In this document: positions 20,191 to 31,966 of the stretch, piece by piece
How positions within the stretch are numbered: position 1 is the first letter of the stretch
Layout: every line of letters begins with the position of its first letter
NCBI GenBank assembly: GCA_024362935.1
Contig: JANCRA010000003.1
Location: forward strand, 49,265,844 to 49,329,843
Length of the DNA: 64,000 nt
Origin: Setophaga petechia
Taxonomy: Eukaryota > Chordata > Aves > Passeriformes > Parulidae
Reading direction: 5' to 3'
Position numbers and translations under genes: made by a program
Notes under the pieces: model-generated
The model's database searches: none
Seen by the model: only the letters and a program-made list of their open reading frames with translations
Told to the model about the DNA's origin: nothing

Positions 20191-21111
20191 TCAGACTGCT
20201 GTGTCTCTGGAGGTATCATCACTGTCGGCAGTTTTTTCTTTCTGCTCCTCAAACACCCTCTGGAGGGACAGCTGGAGGGACTCTATGGAGCAGGGCCTCC
20301 TGCACCTCCCCACCATGAAGTAGAGGAAGGGTTTGATGCTGCTGTGGATGCATGCAAGTGGGAAAGCAACTTGAGAGGGCACATCGATGTAACCGAGCTG
20401 CTGCAGGAAATTGCAGAGGCTGAGAAGGAGAGTGAGGAGCACAGTGATGGCGATAACGATGTCGCGCCTTTTGGGTTGCTGCTGCTGGGAGCCCCACTTG
20501 GCCTTAATGAAATCGACTGTGCTGGAAACAAGCATGGGTGCAACAAAGAGGAGCAGGGTGATGGTGTACATGGAGATGAGAGGAACACGGCAGTGCTCCT
20601 GCTCGTGTGATGGGCATAGGAATGTCACTGCAGGAATGACAGCAAAGAGAGCAAAGAAGGCACAGTATTGGACACTCTCTGTCACCCACACCAGCCTCTC
20701 AGGAAGTTCGTAGTGCCAGTAGAGATTCAAGAGCTGGTACACATACAACACATTGCTGTTGAGCATCAGTCGGAACAGCCCCCAGTAGTAGGAGACCACT
20801 GAGAGCTGGAAAAAGAAACTCAGATATAGCAGGGGCATTATATGAGAGCAGGACACGTCCTCCACCAGGAAGAGGAGGGCGGAGGGGAATGCAAAGAGGA
20901 GGAAGAGGACATCGGCAACAGCCAAGTCAAAGATGCCATAGCTGGGGATTTTCAGATTGAGGAGGCCGATGACAGCGCCATTCCCAGCCAGCCCACAGAG
21001 GCAGATGAGCAGTGTCACACTGTGTATGGCCACACTGGTGACATCTGTCTCACACAGATCATCTCCTTCAGTGGGTGAGGCAGGAGATGGGGACATGGTG
21101 CTCACCTCCAT
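20191..21111 (-). CDS. MRGPR-family GPCR G4 (lacks E/DRY)
   Basis: Complete 306-residue seven-TM receptor. TM3 aligns without gaps to G1, but residues 121-123 are V-L-Y instead of E-R-C. C166/C174 and the TM7 motif S-S-I-K-P-F-L-Y are kept. The C-terminus ends E-K-T-A-D-S-D-D-T-S-R-D-T-A-V, shared with G10 except for one residue. The ATG at 21111 sits in the same context as the other genes. Its leader exon is at 21453, but the usual acceptor AG is changed to AC (C-to-G on the plus strand at 21226), so splicing may use a later acceptor (CACAG before CCAGGGCC, near 21150). No canonical AATAAA is seen within 100 bases of the stop; only an AT-rich TTAATCAATATCC. Confidence 0.83.
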   Translation of the reverse strand: MEVSTMSPSPASPTEGDDLCETDVTSVAIHSVTLLICLCGLAGNGAVIGLLNLKIPSYGIFDLAVADVLFLLFAFPSALLFLVEDVSCSHIMPLLYLSFFFQLSVVSYYWGLFRLMLNSNVLYVYQLLNLYWHYELPERLVWVTESVQYCAFFALFAVIPAVTFLCPSHEQEHCRVPLISMYTITLLLFVAPMLVSSTVDFIKAKWGSQQQQPKRRDIVIAITVLLTLLLSLCNFLQQLGYIDVPSQVAFPLACIHSSIKPFLYFMVGRCRRPCSIESLQLSLQRVFEEQKEKTADSDDTSRDTAV

Positions 21112-21452
21112 GGATGGATGGACGCTAGGCAGGCAGTGGGATGTGGCCCTGGCTGTGGTCAGAGTGGATGGGCAGTCAGTGCTTGGAGAATCCAGGGATG
21201 GACCATGCGGCTCCTCAGCAGCTCCGTGCAGTGGGAAGGATTCAGTGGGGAAGAGTGAGGTGTGTAGGGTTAGGAGGGGGGTGGGAATCGTGGGGTGGAG
21301 AAGGAGGTGGGAGGGTTGGGCTGTTCTGACATAGGGCAGGGGAGGGGGGAGCTGGGGAGGGCCCTGCGGTCACCGGAAGAGGGTGGCAGGAACACAGCAG
21401 CTGGTGCAGGAGAGGAACGTGGGGTAGGGAGGAAGGCAAACATTGCACTGAC

Positions 21453-21665
21453 CTGTTCCCTGTGGGGCAGCAGCAGGCAAAGGGGTCTGTGCAGATCAGC
21501 GGCGCTTCCTGGTACCTCTTGCTCCTTTGGGATCCATGTCCTAAAGCGGCTCCTGCCAGGTCAGGGACATGAAGGAGAAAGTGCCCAGGTCACCAGGAGC
21601 TCCCCATTCCCGTCCTGCTGGCTCCTCTTTGTGCCCTGTCCTGGTGTTGGTCCCCAGAGCTCGGT
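21453..21665 (-). other. Leader exon L3 (for G4)
   Basis: Same block; donor intact. The paired acceptor before G4 is mutated (AC at 21226-21227 read on the minus strand), so correct splicing to G4 needs another acceptor. Confidence 0.6.
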
Positions 21666-21824
21666 GCAGTCACAGGGCATTCAGAAATGGTTTTGCATTT
21701 TTGGCTTCCCCGGAGTTCCACAGCTTCTGAGTTATTGATCTTGGTTTTTTTTCATTTTCCCTACGAATCAAGTGGTCTTTTTCTTTGTTGCGAGAAACGA
21801 CACCCCACTTCTTAAAATTTTAAG

Positions 21825-22133
21825 AGATTTATTAAACTACAACAAGGGACAAGGTGAAAGGAACAGTGCTCGGTGCGCACTCGCAGGCAGAGGCAGTGCC
21901 TGAGGCACATTGCCCAAAATAGAAACAGGATTTGTGCTCTCTTGGTAAGCCACCCCCCGGTAACCCACCCCCCACATTCAGACACATTCCGCTTTTCCAG
22001 CACAGCTCCTCCTCCGTCCCGCCTTCCCGGAGCTCGTGCAGCGCTTCGGGCTTCGACTGCCCACCATGGTCAGAGATCAGCATTACAACTCTCAACATGA
22101 ACACAGTACTCACGTTAGAAAAACTCCAAAGTT
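21825..22133 (-). repeat. K element, copy 2, truncated
   Basis: Same element cut at the poly(A) junction; the 3' part of the frame is altered. Confidence 0.6.
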
Positions 22134-22164
22134 AAAAAAAACAATTAAAAAAAAAAAAAAAAAG

Positions 22165-22570
22165 AGAGAGAGAAAGGGAAGGATGCTCCCTGTGATCCCA
22201 ACCCCTTTCCTGCCATCCAGAGGCACCAGCCCTGCAGGGATTTGGGAAATCACCGCCACCCAGTGCTGGGTGTGTCCCCAGGGATTCCAATGTCCCATGT
22301 TCCCTGAAAGCACCATGAAACTCATCTGCTGAGCCAAAGGAGATGGAGTTCATTCCCTGCGGCCGAGGCCATGAGGGTCATTCCATGGGGAATAGAGCTG
22401 GGAAACAGCACTGAGCCCAGCTGCACTGCTTGGAGCCATGTGGATCCAGGAGGGAGGAGGAAAGCCATGCTCCAGTGTGCTCCCTGCAGAGCATCCCACA
22501 AAAATCACCCAAGGCAATGCTTCTGCTCCCTTCTCCTGCAGGAATACACCACGACAGGGACGGTGATCCC
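22165..22570. repeat. U block remnant (3' of P5)
   Basis: Only the last ~400 bases of the U block remain, joined at an A-rich tract (22134-22163) to a K element. Confidence 0.75.
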
Positions 22571-22712
22571 GTGGATATTGATGTATCAGGTGAATGAAGG
22601 AAACCCTCGGGCTCTGTGGCAAGGTTCTTCAGCAGAGCAGTGGAAGGCATCCACAGGCTGACATCCGCGTGTCCCTGTGGGACTCATTGCTGAGGGCTGT
22701 CCTTTCTTTCTG

Positions 22713-23601
22713 CTACTCAAAGACCCTCTGAAGGGAGAGCCGGAGGGACCGCACTGTACAGTGCCTCCAGCACCTCACTGTGGGAAAGGCCCTCCAGGAG
22801 CTCCCTGCCAAGAAGTAGATGAAGGGTTTGATGCTGCTGTTGGTACAGGTGAGCAGGGAAACAGCCTGGGTGGGCACATCGATGTACCCGAGCTGCTGCA
22901 GGAAATGGCAGAAGCTGAGGAGGAGAGTTGCCAGCGCAGTGAGGTGGAGAACCATGTCACGCCTCTTGGGCTGCTGCTGCTGGGGGCCCCATTTGGCCTT
23001 AATGAAGTCAATTGTGCCAGAAATGACCATGGGAGCAGCCAAGAGAAACAGGATGATGATGTACATGGAGAGGAGAACTGCCCAGCAGTGCTCCTGCTCT
23101 TGTGAGTGGCACAGGAGTATCACTGAGGGAATGACAGTGAAGAGAGCAAAGAAGGCCCAGGACTGGACACTTCCCACCACCAACCACGTTCGCTCAGAAA
23201 GGTCCCAGCAGCAGCGCTGGAAGATCTTGTACATGTAGAGCACAGTGCCAGCAGGCCTGAGTCAGAACAGCCCCCAGCAGCAGGAGACCACTGACAACTG
23301 GAAAAGGAAACGCAGATACAGCATGGGCACGATAGGAGAGCAGGACATCTTCCACCAGGAGGAGGAGGGCAGAGGGGCCTGTGAGGAGAAGGCAGAGGAA
23401 GTCAATGACAGCCAGCTTGAAGATGCCAGAGTTATAGGTTTTCAGGCTGAGGAGGCCGATGACAGCCCCGTTCCCAGCCAGCCCACAGAGGCAGATGAGC
23501 AGTGTCACATTGTGTATGGCCACGATGGTGACATCTGTCTCACAGAGATCGTCTCCTTCAGTGGGTGAGGCAGGAGATGGGGACACGGTGCTCACCTCCA
23601 T
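22713..23601 (-). pseudogene. MRGPR pseudogene P5
   Basis: Start context (ATG at 23601), acceptor (23713) and leader (24755) are normal, and TM1-TM2 read through (C-G-L-A-G-N-G-A-V). Compared with the paralogs, two bases are missing near 23347, in the segment before TM3, shifting the frame. In the restored frame a TGA lies at 23262-23264 where the paralogs have Arg or Trp, and the tail stops early (GAG to TAG at 22713-22715, after R-V-F-E). At the TM3 end the frame gives V-L-Y, so the gene belonged to the group without E/DRY. The three lesions together make a functional receptor unlikely. The spacer between P5 and G4 is shortened by a deletion at 22.13 kb. Confidence 0.88.
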
Positions 23602-23712
23602 GGATGGATGATGGGCAGGCAGTGGGATGTGGCCCCTGGCTGTGGTCAGAGTGGATGGGCAGTCAGTGCTTGGAGAATCCAGGGCAGGACCATGCGGCTC
23701 CTCAGCAGGTCC

Positions 23713-24754
23713 CTGCAGTGGGAAGGATTCAGTGGGGAGGAGTGAGATGTGCAGGGGAGGAGGGCAGTGGGAATGGTGGGGTGGGAGAGAGAGTTGTGTT
23801 TTTTGTGCTGTTTGGCAGGAGGTTGATAAATAACATAGAGAATGAACATTTTTAGTTCTTCTGAAGCTCTTCAAAAGCAACATGACCAAAATTCAGAACG
23901 ATGTGTTATAGATGGACAATCAGATGATTTGCTCTCACAGTTACGGGATAAATACTATTATTATATAATAATATAATAATGTTGTGAATATTATTAGAAG
24001 CTTTATTGATATATAATTATGTTATTGTAGTCTGTTGCTCAGATGTCCCCTGTTCTCGCCATAGTCCCTTTCTCCCCCATCTGTACTGTTGCCATCAGAG
24101 AGCCTGAGCCATCTAGGACAGACACAAAGAAGGGGTGTACAAAATCTTATTGCTGGGTTGGGAAGAGGCGCAGCATGAGAACACCTGACCCTCCAGTGAA
24201 GTTGCAGGGAAGCAGGCTCCACCAATAAACACAAAGAAGGGCTGACTGACAGACTTTGGGAGGAGCCAGGTTTAGCTGATGCAACCCCCAGGCTATCAAA
24301 AGTGAAACATCCATCTTGAAGATCAGCCAGCCACGTGGTAGGCAGCCATGAGGGAAGCTCTCAGACCTGCTTCTCCTTATTTACTCCTTTTGTTGCATTT
24401 TTTATTTAGGTTTAATGAACCTCTTAAGTATTTAATATATAAATAGTGGGCGGTTGTTTCTCACAGGATGTAAAAGCTGGCACAGACGATGGCAAACATG
24501 GCAGGAACCAGTGCAGAAGCAGATAAGGAGGCCTGCAGTGGTTTTGGGGTAAAGAATTCCTGCTTCCTCATGCTTTGCATTGTGTTAGAAAGTTTGTTCA
24601 GGCCCTTTTCAGTGTTCGGATAGAAACGGGATGCACAGGAGAAGAGAGAGGAGCTGGGCAGGGCCCTGCGGTCACCGGGAGAGGGTGGCAGGAACAGAGC
24701 AGCTGGTGCAGGAGAGGGAGGTGGGGTAGGGAGGAAGGCAAACATTGCACTGAC
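23713..24754 (-). other. Long intron of P5
   Basis: Shared with G9 and G10: AT-rich start with TATATAATTA, then tgtcccctgttct..ccatagtcccc, caccaataaacacaaagaagggctgactg and a partial R1 repeat. No coding sequence. The stretch 24030-24440 may be LTR-derived; not proven. Confidence 0.55.
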
Positions 24755-24965
24755 CTGTTCCCTGTGGGGCAGCAGCAGGCCAAGGGGTCTGTGCAGATCA
24801 GCGGCGCTTCCTGGTACCTCTTGCTCCTTTGGGATCCGTGTCCTAAAGCGGCTCCTGCCAGGTCAGGGACATGAAGGAGAAAGTGCCCAGGTCACCAGGA
24901 GCTCCCCATTCCCGTCCTGCTGGCTCCTCTCTGTGCCCTGTCCTGGTGTTGCTCCCCAAGTCTCA
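24755..24965 (-). other. Leader exon L4 (for pseudogene P5)
   Basis: Same block; donor and upstream ORF intact although the coding exon is broken. Intron 23713-24754. Confidence 0.6.
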
Positions 24966-25624
24966 GTGGGGGCATAGGGCAGAAGGAAGTTATTTTACAG
25001 CTTTGGGTACGTCAGAGTTCCACTCCCTCTGAGTAATTTATCTTGAGATTCTTTTCTTTGTCACAAAGGAGTTGCCTTTTGTCAATAGTCCACATGAAGA
25101 ATTTTGCAAATTGCTCTTCATTTCCTTCTGATTAGAAACATTCCTTCCCTGCACAATGTCCCTTTCTCCATCTGCCTTCTCTCTCCCAACAGGTTCCTAC
25201 CACTCCTTTTTCTTCCCTGAGGAGTCGTTGTCCCTCCAGCACCAGAGGGTTACTGGTGACATTTGAATGCTGGCAGTGCTGTTGAATTATCTGTCTGCTT
25301 GTCAGAACCAACTGGAAATACCATTTCATCATTCTGGAAATACCTCCAGAATCATTGCTAAAACCTGCCCTGGGCCTAAAGGAGAACAACTGAGACAAGA
25401 ATTCCCATTTTTGGTGTTCTACTGCAGGCTCACACAGCCCAAAGGAAGGACAGCACTCAGTCGTTTACAGCCAGGTTATAAACACTTAGAGCTCACATTA
25501 ATTACTGCCAGTCCCCTTGATGAGTCAATAAAAGCTGTTAGGGACCAGGGTGCTGTGATTCCCTTTCCAGCCCTTCATTGAGGCTTATCCTTCTCCTCAG
25601 GCTTGGGAGCATTTTTGTTTGTTT

Positions 25625-25830
25625 TCACCTGACCCCACCCCTGTGGGCAACCTGTGCCAGGACCCCACCACCCTCACAGGGAAGGATTTCTTCCCAATAT
25701 CCAATCTGACCCCACCCTCTGTCACTGGGAAGCCAATCCTCCTTGTCCTGTCACTCCATGCCCTTGTCCAAAGTCCCTCTCCAAATCTCCTGGAGCCCCA
25801 TCAGCTCCTGGATCATGAAGTGTTGAAAGG
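25625..25830 (-). mobile_element. CR1-type LINE 3' fragment, shortened
   Basis: CR1 end lacking the part with CCCAGAGAGGCTGTGGC that the copies at 18.0 and 28.9 kb have. Confidence 0.75.
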
Positions 25831-27319
25831 ATTGGGCTGGTGAGGGGATGTGAGATTCCATAGCTGGGGACACAAACACGGTGTCAGCAGGGAAGAGAGG
25901 TGACAGTTCTGGTCCCAGGGCCAGCAGTTTCCAGGTGAAGCATCCCAGATCCCTGAGGCACAATCACACAGCCTGATTCTGATCCGATGAGACGAATCAT
26001 CTCATCCCAGTTTTCTACTAATTCCTTGAAATTCACTGCAGGCTGCTGTCTGGCTCCCAGTGGAGTGTAGAAGGTGAGTCAATGGAAATCTGCAACTTTC
26101 TAAGGATTAAAGCCAAGAGAGCAGCATGGATTTGCCTCTTCTCAGAAGAAATGACATTGCTGACATCCTAAATCATCCCTCTGCTGTGTGCCTGTGCTCC
26201 AGCTCACACACAGAATTTATTATTGCATGAATCCTCTTGGAAACTGTGTGGTGAAGGTGAAGTACCACTGAACTTGCAGTATATACCTGGCAAAACTAGA
26301 TTTGAACCAGAAATAAAAGTTTACCAGCACATTTGTATTGCAGGGTCCTAAGGATCCACCTCAAGATTGAGAGGAGGCAATTTCAGACTATTCAAAAGAC
26401 AAGATTTTGGGATTGGAGTTGCTTTAAAAATGAAGGAAGCAGCTGAGATGGAGACAAAGTGCTTTGGCCACAGGTGTGGTTGCTGAGGTTCTCTCCCATT
26501 CCTCATTTCCAGGGCAGAGTGAAGAGCACTGAGGAGCAGAGCCCTGAGCCCGTGGCAGGCTCTGAGCCAGCTGCCTGTATGTGAGAGCCCTGGAGAGCAC
26601 GAGGCAGCACGGAGAGCAGGGGCTGTGGCAGGAGCTGGGACAGAGCCGCGCCGGACACTGCTCGGGCTCACCCCGCGGGCTGCGCTGCCCTTTCCCAAGG
26701 GACCATTCCAGGGAACCTCCTGCAGATCCCGGCCCAGGGACAGCAGCTGGAGGCTGGGAGCTGAGGGGAGTGCACTGCGGGGAAGTTCTCCAGGCTGCCT
26801 GAGGAAGCCAGGTCAGACTCTTCCACTTTCATCAGGGCCTCCTCATTGGGTGGAGCCTGGTTATTGATTTTGGGGGCAGAATTGAGGTCTGGAGGGAATT
26901 CAAAGCTATAAATAGTGTGGGAAAAGGGATGGAATATTGAAACGAGTGTCCTGCTGAAGGAATCCAGCAGCTCAGTGATATCAACTGACACCTGAGAGTC
27001 CAGGTCAGATCCATCTCAAAGCCATTTCTTCTCTGGTATCTCCATGGGCAATTCCTCTCCTTTTTCAATTGTTTTCCTGCTCCAGCTGTGTCCTGTCCAC
27101 AGCCAGGAAGGAGGAATCTACCTGGCTTTTGTGGCAGGCACCTCAGACCAAGCTCCCACATCCTCCTTGCAATCTGTCCTGTCCCTCATCCCTCCCTGTG
27201 CTGCTCCACATGGAAGCTGTGGGTGGGAAAAGATGGGAAAAAGCCACGTTTGGGGGACAGCAGCGTTGCTCTGGTGTGTCTGTTTGTCACCCCTCCAGCT
27301 GTGTGAGGGCAGGAGAAGC
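25830..27319. other. Spacer before inverted MRGPR fragment 2
   Basis: No gene seen; uninterrupted counterpart of the region that carries the ERV insertion at 9313-11428. Confidence 0.6.
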
Positions 27320-27705
27320 AGCAGAGGTGTCACCGTGAGCGCTTTGTCCCCTGCCACGGAGGGAGCCAGCCCTGCCTGCTGGAGCCAGCCCGGTGGGAAG
27401 GCATCCCAGGGGAGCTGGAATGAGGAGAGCCACGACAACTGGAGGCAGTGTGACAACAGGCAGTGGAGCAAAGTGCCTGTCCCGTTGCTGCTTGCTGCTG
27501 CTGTGCCTTGTGGAATGGTGGGAATGGGGCTGTGCTCTGGCTCCTCAGCTTCTGCATCCACAGGAACCCCATCACTCCCTGTGTGCTCAGCCTGGCCATG
27601 GCTGGCTCCACCTTCCTGCTCTCCATCACCCTTGCCTGGGGATATTTTCTGTCCCAGAGAGCTTCTGCCACCAGCTGGGCTCGTGGGGTGTGACAGCTGG
27701 GCTGA
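27320..27705 (+). pseudogene. Inverted MRGPR fragment, copy 2
   Basis: Paralog of the fragment at 12190-12575, with the same lost start, the same missing base in TM1 (about 27521-27524) and further small indels in the poly-Leu stretch before it (27491-27515) and near 27635. The recognisable pieces N-G-A-V-L-W-L-L, R-N-P-I-T-P and L-A-M-A-G-S are intact. It joins leader-type sequence at the same point (about 27715), so the fusion predates the duplication that made both copies. An open frame of 223 codons covers the region but switches away from the receptor frame in TM1. Confidence 0.8.
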
Positions 27706-27956
27706 AGTTCAGTGACATGAAGGAGAAAGGGCCCAGGTCACCAGGAGCTCCCCATTCCCGTCCTGCTGCCTCCTCTCTGTGCCCTGTCCTGGTGTTGCTC
27801 CCCAGGGCTTGGTGCAGTCATTGGGCAGTCGCAAATGCTTTTACAAATTTTGCTCCATCGTTGCTTCACAGCCTGGGAGTTGCTGATCTTGACTTTTTTT
27901 TCCTCCTACAAATCAAGTGGTCTTTTCCTTTTTTTCTGAGAAACAACACCTCCTTC

Positions 27957-28289
27957 TTAAAATTTTAACAAGTTTATTAAACTACAACACAGGACAAAAT
28001 AAGGTCCAGACGCACACTGTCCAAAACAGAAACAGGCTTTGTACCCTCTTGGTAAGCCACCCCCCGGTAATACATCCCCCACATTCAGACACATTCTGCT
28101 TTTCCAGCACAGCTCCTCCTCCGTCCCGCCTTCCCGCAGCTCGTGCAACGCTTCGAGCTTCGACTGCCCACCATGGTCAGAAATCAGCATTACAACTCTC
28201 AACATGAACACAGTACTCACGTTAGAAAAACTCCAAAGCTTAACAGAGCTTCTTTGAACATTATAACACACAAAATATTCATTCAGCAT
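27957..28289 (-). repeat. K element, copy 3
   Basis: Open frame of 110 codons kept. Confidence 0.6.
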
Positions 28290-28879
28290 TTGCGAGAGTC
28301 AATCACCAGCGCACCAGTTTATAACATTTTGAATAGCTCCTCATTTCCCCCTAATTAGAATCACGCCTTCCCTGTAGAGTGTCCCACTCTTCAACTTCCT
28401 TCCCTGACAGGTTTCTATTACACCTCATTTCTGTTCCCTGAGAGGTCACTGTCCCTCTAGCAGCAGAGTGTTGCTGGTGGTGCTGGTGGCACTGGAATGC
28501 TGCTGGCAGTGCTGGCAGTGCTGATGAAGCATCTTGGTGCTTGTCAGAAACAGCTCCCATTCTGTCAAGAGCTCCAGAACCACTGCCAAAGCTTCCCCTG
28601 TGCTCATGGGATCACCCCTGGGCCATGGACTCCCATTCCTGTCATTCCAATGCAGGCTCACAGAGCCCAAGGGAAGGACAGCACTCAGTTGCTTGCAGCC
28701 AGGCTATCAGCACTTGGAGCCCACCCTAATTACTGCCAGTCCCTTGATGCAGTGAAGGCTATCAGGGACCAGGGTGCTGTGAACTCCCTGCCAGCCCATA
28801 TCCAGAGCTGCTCCTGTTCCTCCTCAGTCCTGGGAACACTTGGGGTTGTTTTTGTGGTTGTCTGATCCCAGACTGACCC

Positions 28880-29165
28880 TTTGCCAGCAGGAACACTTTC
28901 AACTATCCCACGTTGTTCCAAACCTGGGTCAGTCTGGTTTTGGACACTTCCAGGGATCCAGGGGCAGCCACAGCCTCTCTGGGCAATGTATGGCAGGGCC
29001 CCACCACCCTCACAGGGAAGGATTTCTTCCCCATATCCAATCTGACCCCACCCTCTGTCAGTGGAAGCCATTCCCCCTTGTCCTGTCACTCCATGCCCTT
29101 GTCCACAGACCCTCTCCAAATCTCCTGGAGCCCCATCAGCTCCTGGATCATGAAGTGCTTGCATT
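28880..29165 (-). mobile_element. CR1-type LINE 3' fragment
   Basis: Same insertion as at 18.0, 44.9 and 52.4 kb, copied with the U block. Confidence 0.82.
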
Positions 29166-29169
29166 TGAA

Positions 29170-30960
29170 AGGATTGGGCTGGTGAGGGGATGTGAGAGTC
29201 CATAGCTGGGGACACAAACACGGTGTCAGCAGGGAAGGGAGGTGACAGTTCTGGTCCCAGGGCCAGGAGTTTCCAGGAGGAACATCCCAGATCCCTGAGG
29301 CACATGTCAGCCTGGGTAGGAATCATCTTGGAATTCACTGTAGGTTGCAGTCTGAAATGCAGGAAAACTCTTGCTTTGAAATCTTTGCTCTTTTGAAAGG
29401 AAGCTCAGGTAGGGAGTGGCCTGGATGGCAGTGGAGACAAGGAAGGTGCTTGGAAGTAAAAAAAGCCATTGGAGGATCATGATGCTCCTGCACTTGCCTT
29501 GGGAACAACCCCCTGGCTGAGTTTTTCTTCCCTGGCCAAGAGGTTGCATCATGGAAAGTTTCTGCTTTGCAATGGGCAGGAAAACAGGAGACAGGGAGAG
29601 AAAAACCTGCTCAGATATCCAAATCTGTCTCATCTGTTAATTATTACCAACTCTATTAATTAATACTCCTTAGCTGTTTAACTGCATGTGTGTGTCTCCA
29701 AAGCCTGACTCACCACCCATGGCTTTCACTCTCACTTCCCTTTCCAGAAGCTGTGGCATGTTGGTTTCCCCTGGATTTAAGGCAGTGGGAAAAGGATGGA
29801 CAGCTTCCCCCTGAGCAAGAGATGTGGCTGCTGCCCAGGTCTCTGCCAGGAGGAATCAGGAGCTCTTGGTGCTGCCAACATCATCCCAAGCATTGCAGGC
29901 ACAGGGATCTGCCCTGCTCCCAGACCAGCCAGAGGCTTTGGAATAGGATAAAAGAAGGATATGAGCTATTTTGGACACTGTTTAACAGAGGCAGGCTCTG
30001 CAGTGAGGCCTGGATATTGTTTATTGAAGAAATTCAGGAGCTGGGCCTACCACAGTGGCAAGAAACAAAAACCATTAATCCAAATCTGATTGAGGGGTGG
30101 ATACAGAATGACAAAGATCAGGAGAGGCTGGACTGTGGCTGGAGCTGCTGTGCAGAGTGGCTGTGCAGCTCCTGCTGAGGGTGGCCAGGTTCGGGATGGA
30201 GGTGGTCAAGGGCTTCCCTGGACACTGATGCTGGGGAAGCAGAGGATGGATGGCCCCATTCTGCAGAAGAGCAGCATAACCCCCTAATTTCTGTGCAATT
30301 AAATGGTCCAAGCATCTGGTGACGGGAATTTCCATATTCCATGTACTTTCTGGTACAGGCACAGGAGTTCAGCGGAGTTCACTATCCACCCTGCACTTTA
30401 CTCAGAGGGATTTAATTCTGGAATTCAAGAATGGGACAAATCCTCACTGAGAGTATAGGGGAATGTTGCTGTCCCTCCCCAGCTCTGCAGCCCCACCTGG
30501 TGTCCCTTCCCATCAGCTGGGAATGCAGGGCTGGCTCTGCTGGACAGAAGGGGAAGGATGCTCCGTGTGATCTCAACCCCTCTCCTGCCATCCAGAGGCA
30601 CCAGCCCTGCAGGGATTTGGGAAATCACTGCCACCCCGTGCTGGGTGTGTCCTCAGGGATGAAGGTGTCCCATTCTTTGCAGACAAGAGCTCCCTGGAAA
30701 CACCATGAAAGTCATCTGCTGAGCCAAAGGAGATGGAGTTCATTCCCTGGGGCTGAGGCCATGAGGGTCATTCCATGGGGAATAGAGCTGGGGAACAGCA
30801 CTGAGCCCAGCTGCACTGCTTGGAGCCATGTGGATCCAGGAGGGAGGAGGAAAGCCATGCTCCAGTGTGCTCCCTGCAGAGCATCCCACAAAAAACACCC
30901 AAGGCAATACTCCTGCTCCCTTCTCCTCTATGAATACACCACCACAGGGAGGGTGATCCC
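29170..30960. repeat. U block, copy 2 (3' of P6)
   Basis: Same order of segments as copy 1; no gene seen. Confidence 0.75.
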
Positions 30961-31047
30961 GTGGATATTGATTAATGAGGTGACTCAAGGAAACCCTCAG
31001 CCTCTGGCCGAGGTCCTTCAGCAGAGCAGCGGAAGGGATCAGCAGGC

Positions 31048-31966
31048 TCAGACTGCTGTGTCTCTGGTGGTATCATCACTGTCGTCAGTTTTTTCTTTCT
31101 GCTCCTCAAAGACCCTCTGGAGGGAGAGCCGGAGGGACTCTATGGAGCAGGGCCTCCAGCACTGCCCTGCCAAGAAGTAGAGGAAGGGTTTGATGCTGCT
31201 GTTGATGCAGGTGAGCAGGAAAACCATCTGGGAGGACATGGTGATGTAACGGAGCTGCTGCAGGAAATTGCAGAGGCTGAGAAGGAGAGTGAAGAGCACA
31301 GTGATGATGATAACGATGTCGCGCCTCTCGGGCTGCTGCTGCTGAGAGCCCCACTTGGCCTTAATGAAGCCAATTGTGCCAGAAATGAGCACAGGTGCAG
31401 CAAAGAAGAGCAGGATGAGGGTGTACATGGAGATTAGTTTCCCGGCACTACTCCTGCTCGTGTGATGGGCACAGGAATGTTACCAAGGGAATGACAGTGA
31501 AGAGAGCAAAGATGGCTCAGTATGGGATGGTGTCCACCACCCACAGCAAGAGCAGAGGAAGCTCCCAGCGGCAGCAGAGCTTGCAGAGCATGTCCGTATA
31601 TCGTACAGGGATGCTGCTCATCAGCCTGAACAGCAGGCAGTAGTAGGAGACCAGTGACAGCTGGAAAACGAAGTTCATGTACATCAAGGCCAGGATAGGA
31701 GAGCAGGACACGTCCTCCACCAGGATGAGGAGGGCAGAGGGGACCGCAAGGAGGAGGAAGAGGAAGTCAATGACAGCCAGGTCAAAGATGCCAGAGTTCC
31801 ATCTTTTCAGGCTGAGGAGGCCGATGACAGCCCTGTTCCCAGCCAGCCCACAGAGGCAGATGAGCAGGGTCACACAGTGTATGGCCACGGTGGTGACATC
31901 TGTCTCACAGAGATCGTCTCCTTCAGTGGGTGAGGCAGCAGATGGATACATGGTGGTCACCTCCAT
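31048..31966 (-). pseudogene. MRGPR pseudogene P6
   Basis: The ATG at 31966 opens an N-terminal part with TM1-TM4. A TGG Trp codon of the paralogs (before A-x-F-A-L-F in TM4) is TGA at 31517-31519. Two bases are missing near 31435-31445 relative to G10 (after the Cys pair region), so TM5-TM7 and the tail continue in another frame down to the normal stop at 31048. The tail (D-T-T-R-D-T-A-V) is intact. The TM3 end reads V-R-Y, so this copy kept the Arg that G4, G9 and G10 lack. Leader (32323), acceptor and 245-base intron are preserved, so a transcript may still be made. Confidence 0.87.

Noticed and set aside
20140..20610. Plus-strand frames of 130-165 codons opposite the receptor genes (also 47005-47499, 54353-54844, 22677-23105)
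   Set aside because: They are acidic mirror frames of the conserved receptor exons and are not conserved in themselves.
27044..27715. 223-codon plus-strand frame as an intact gene
   Set aside because: The receptor similarity changes frame in TM1 and no start codon is conserved; treated as a pseudogene fragment.
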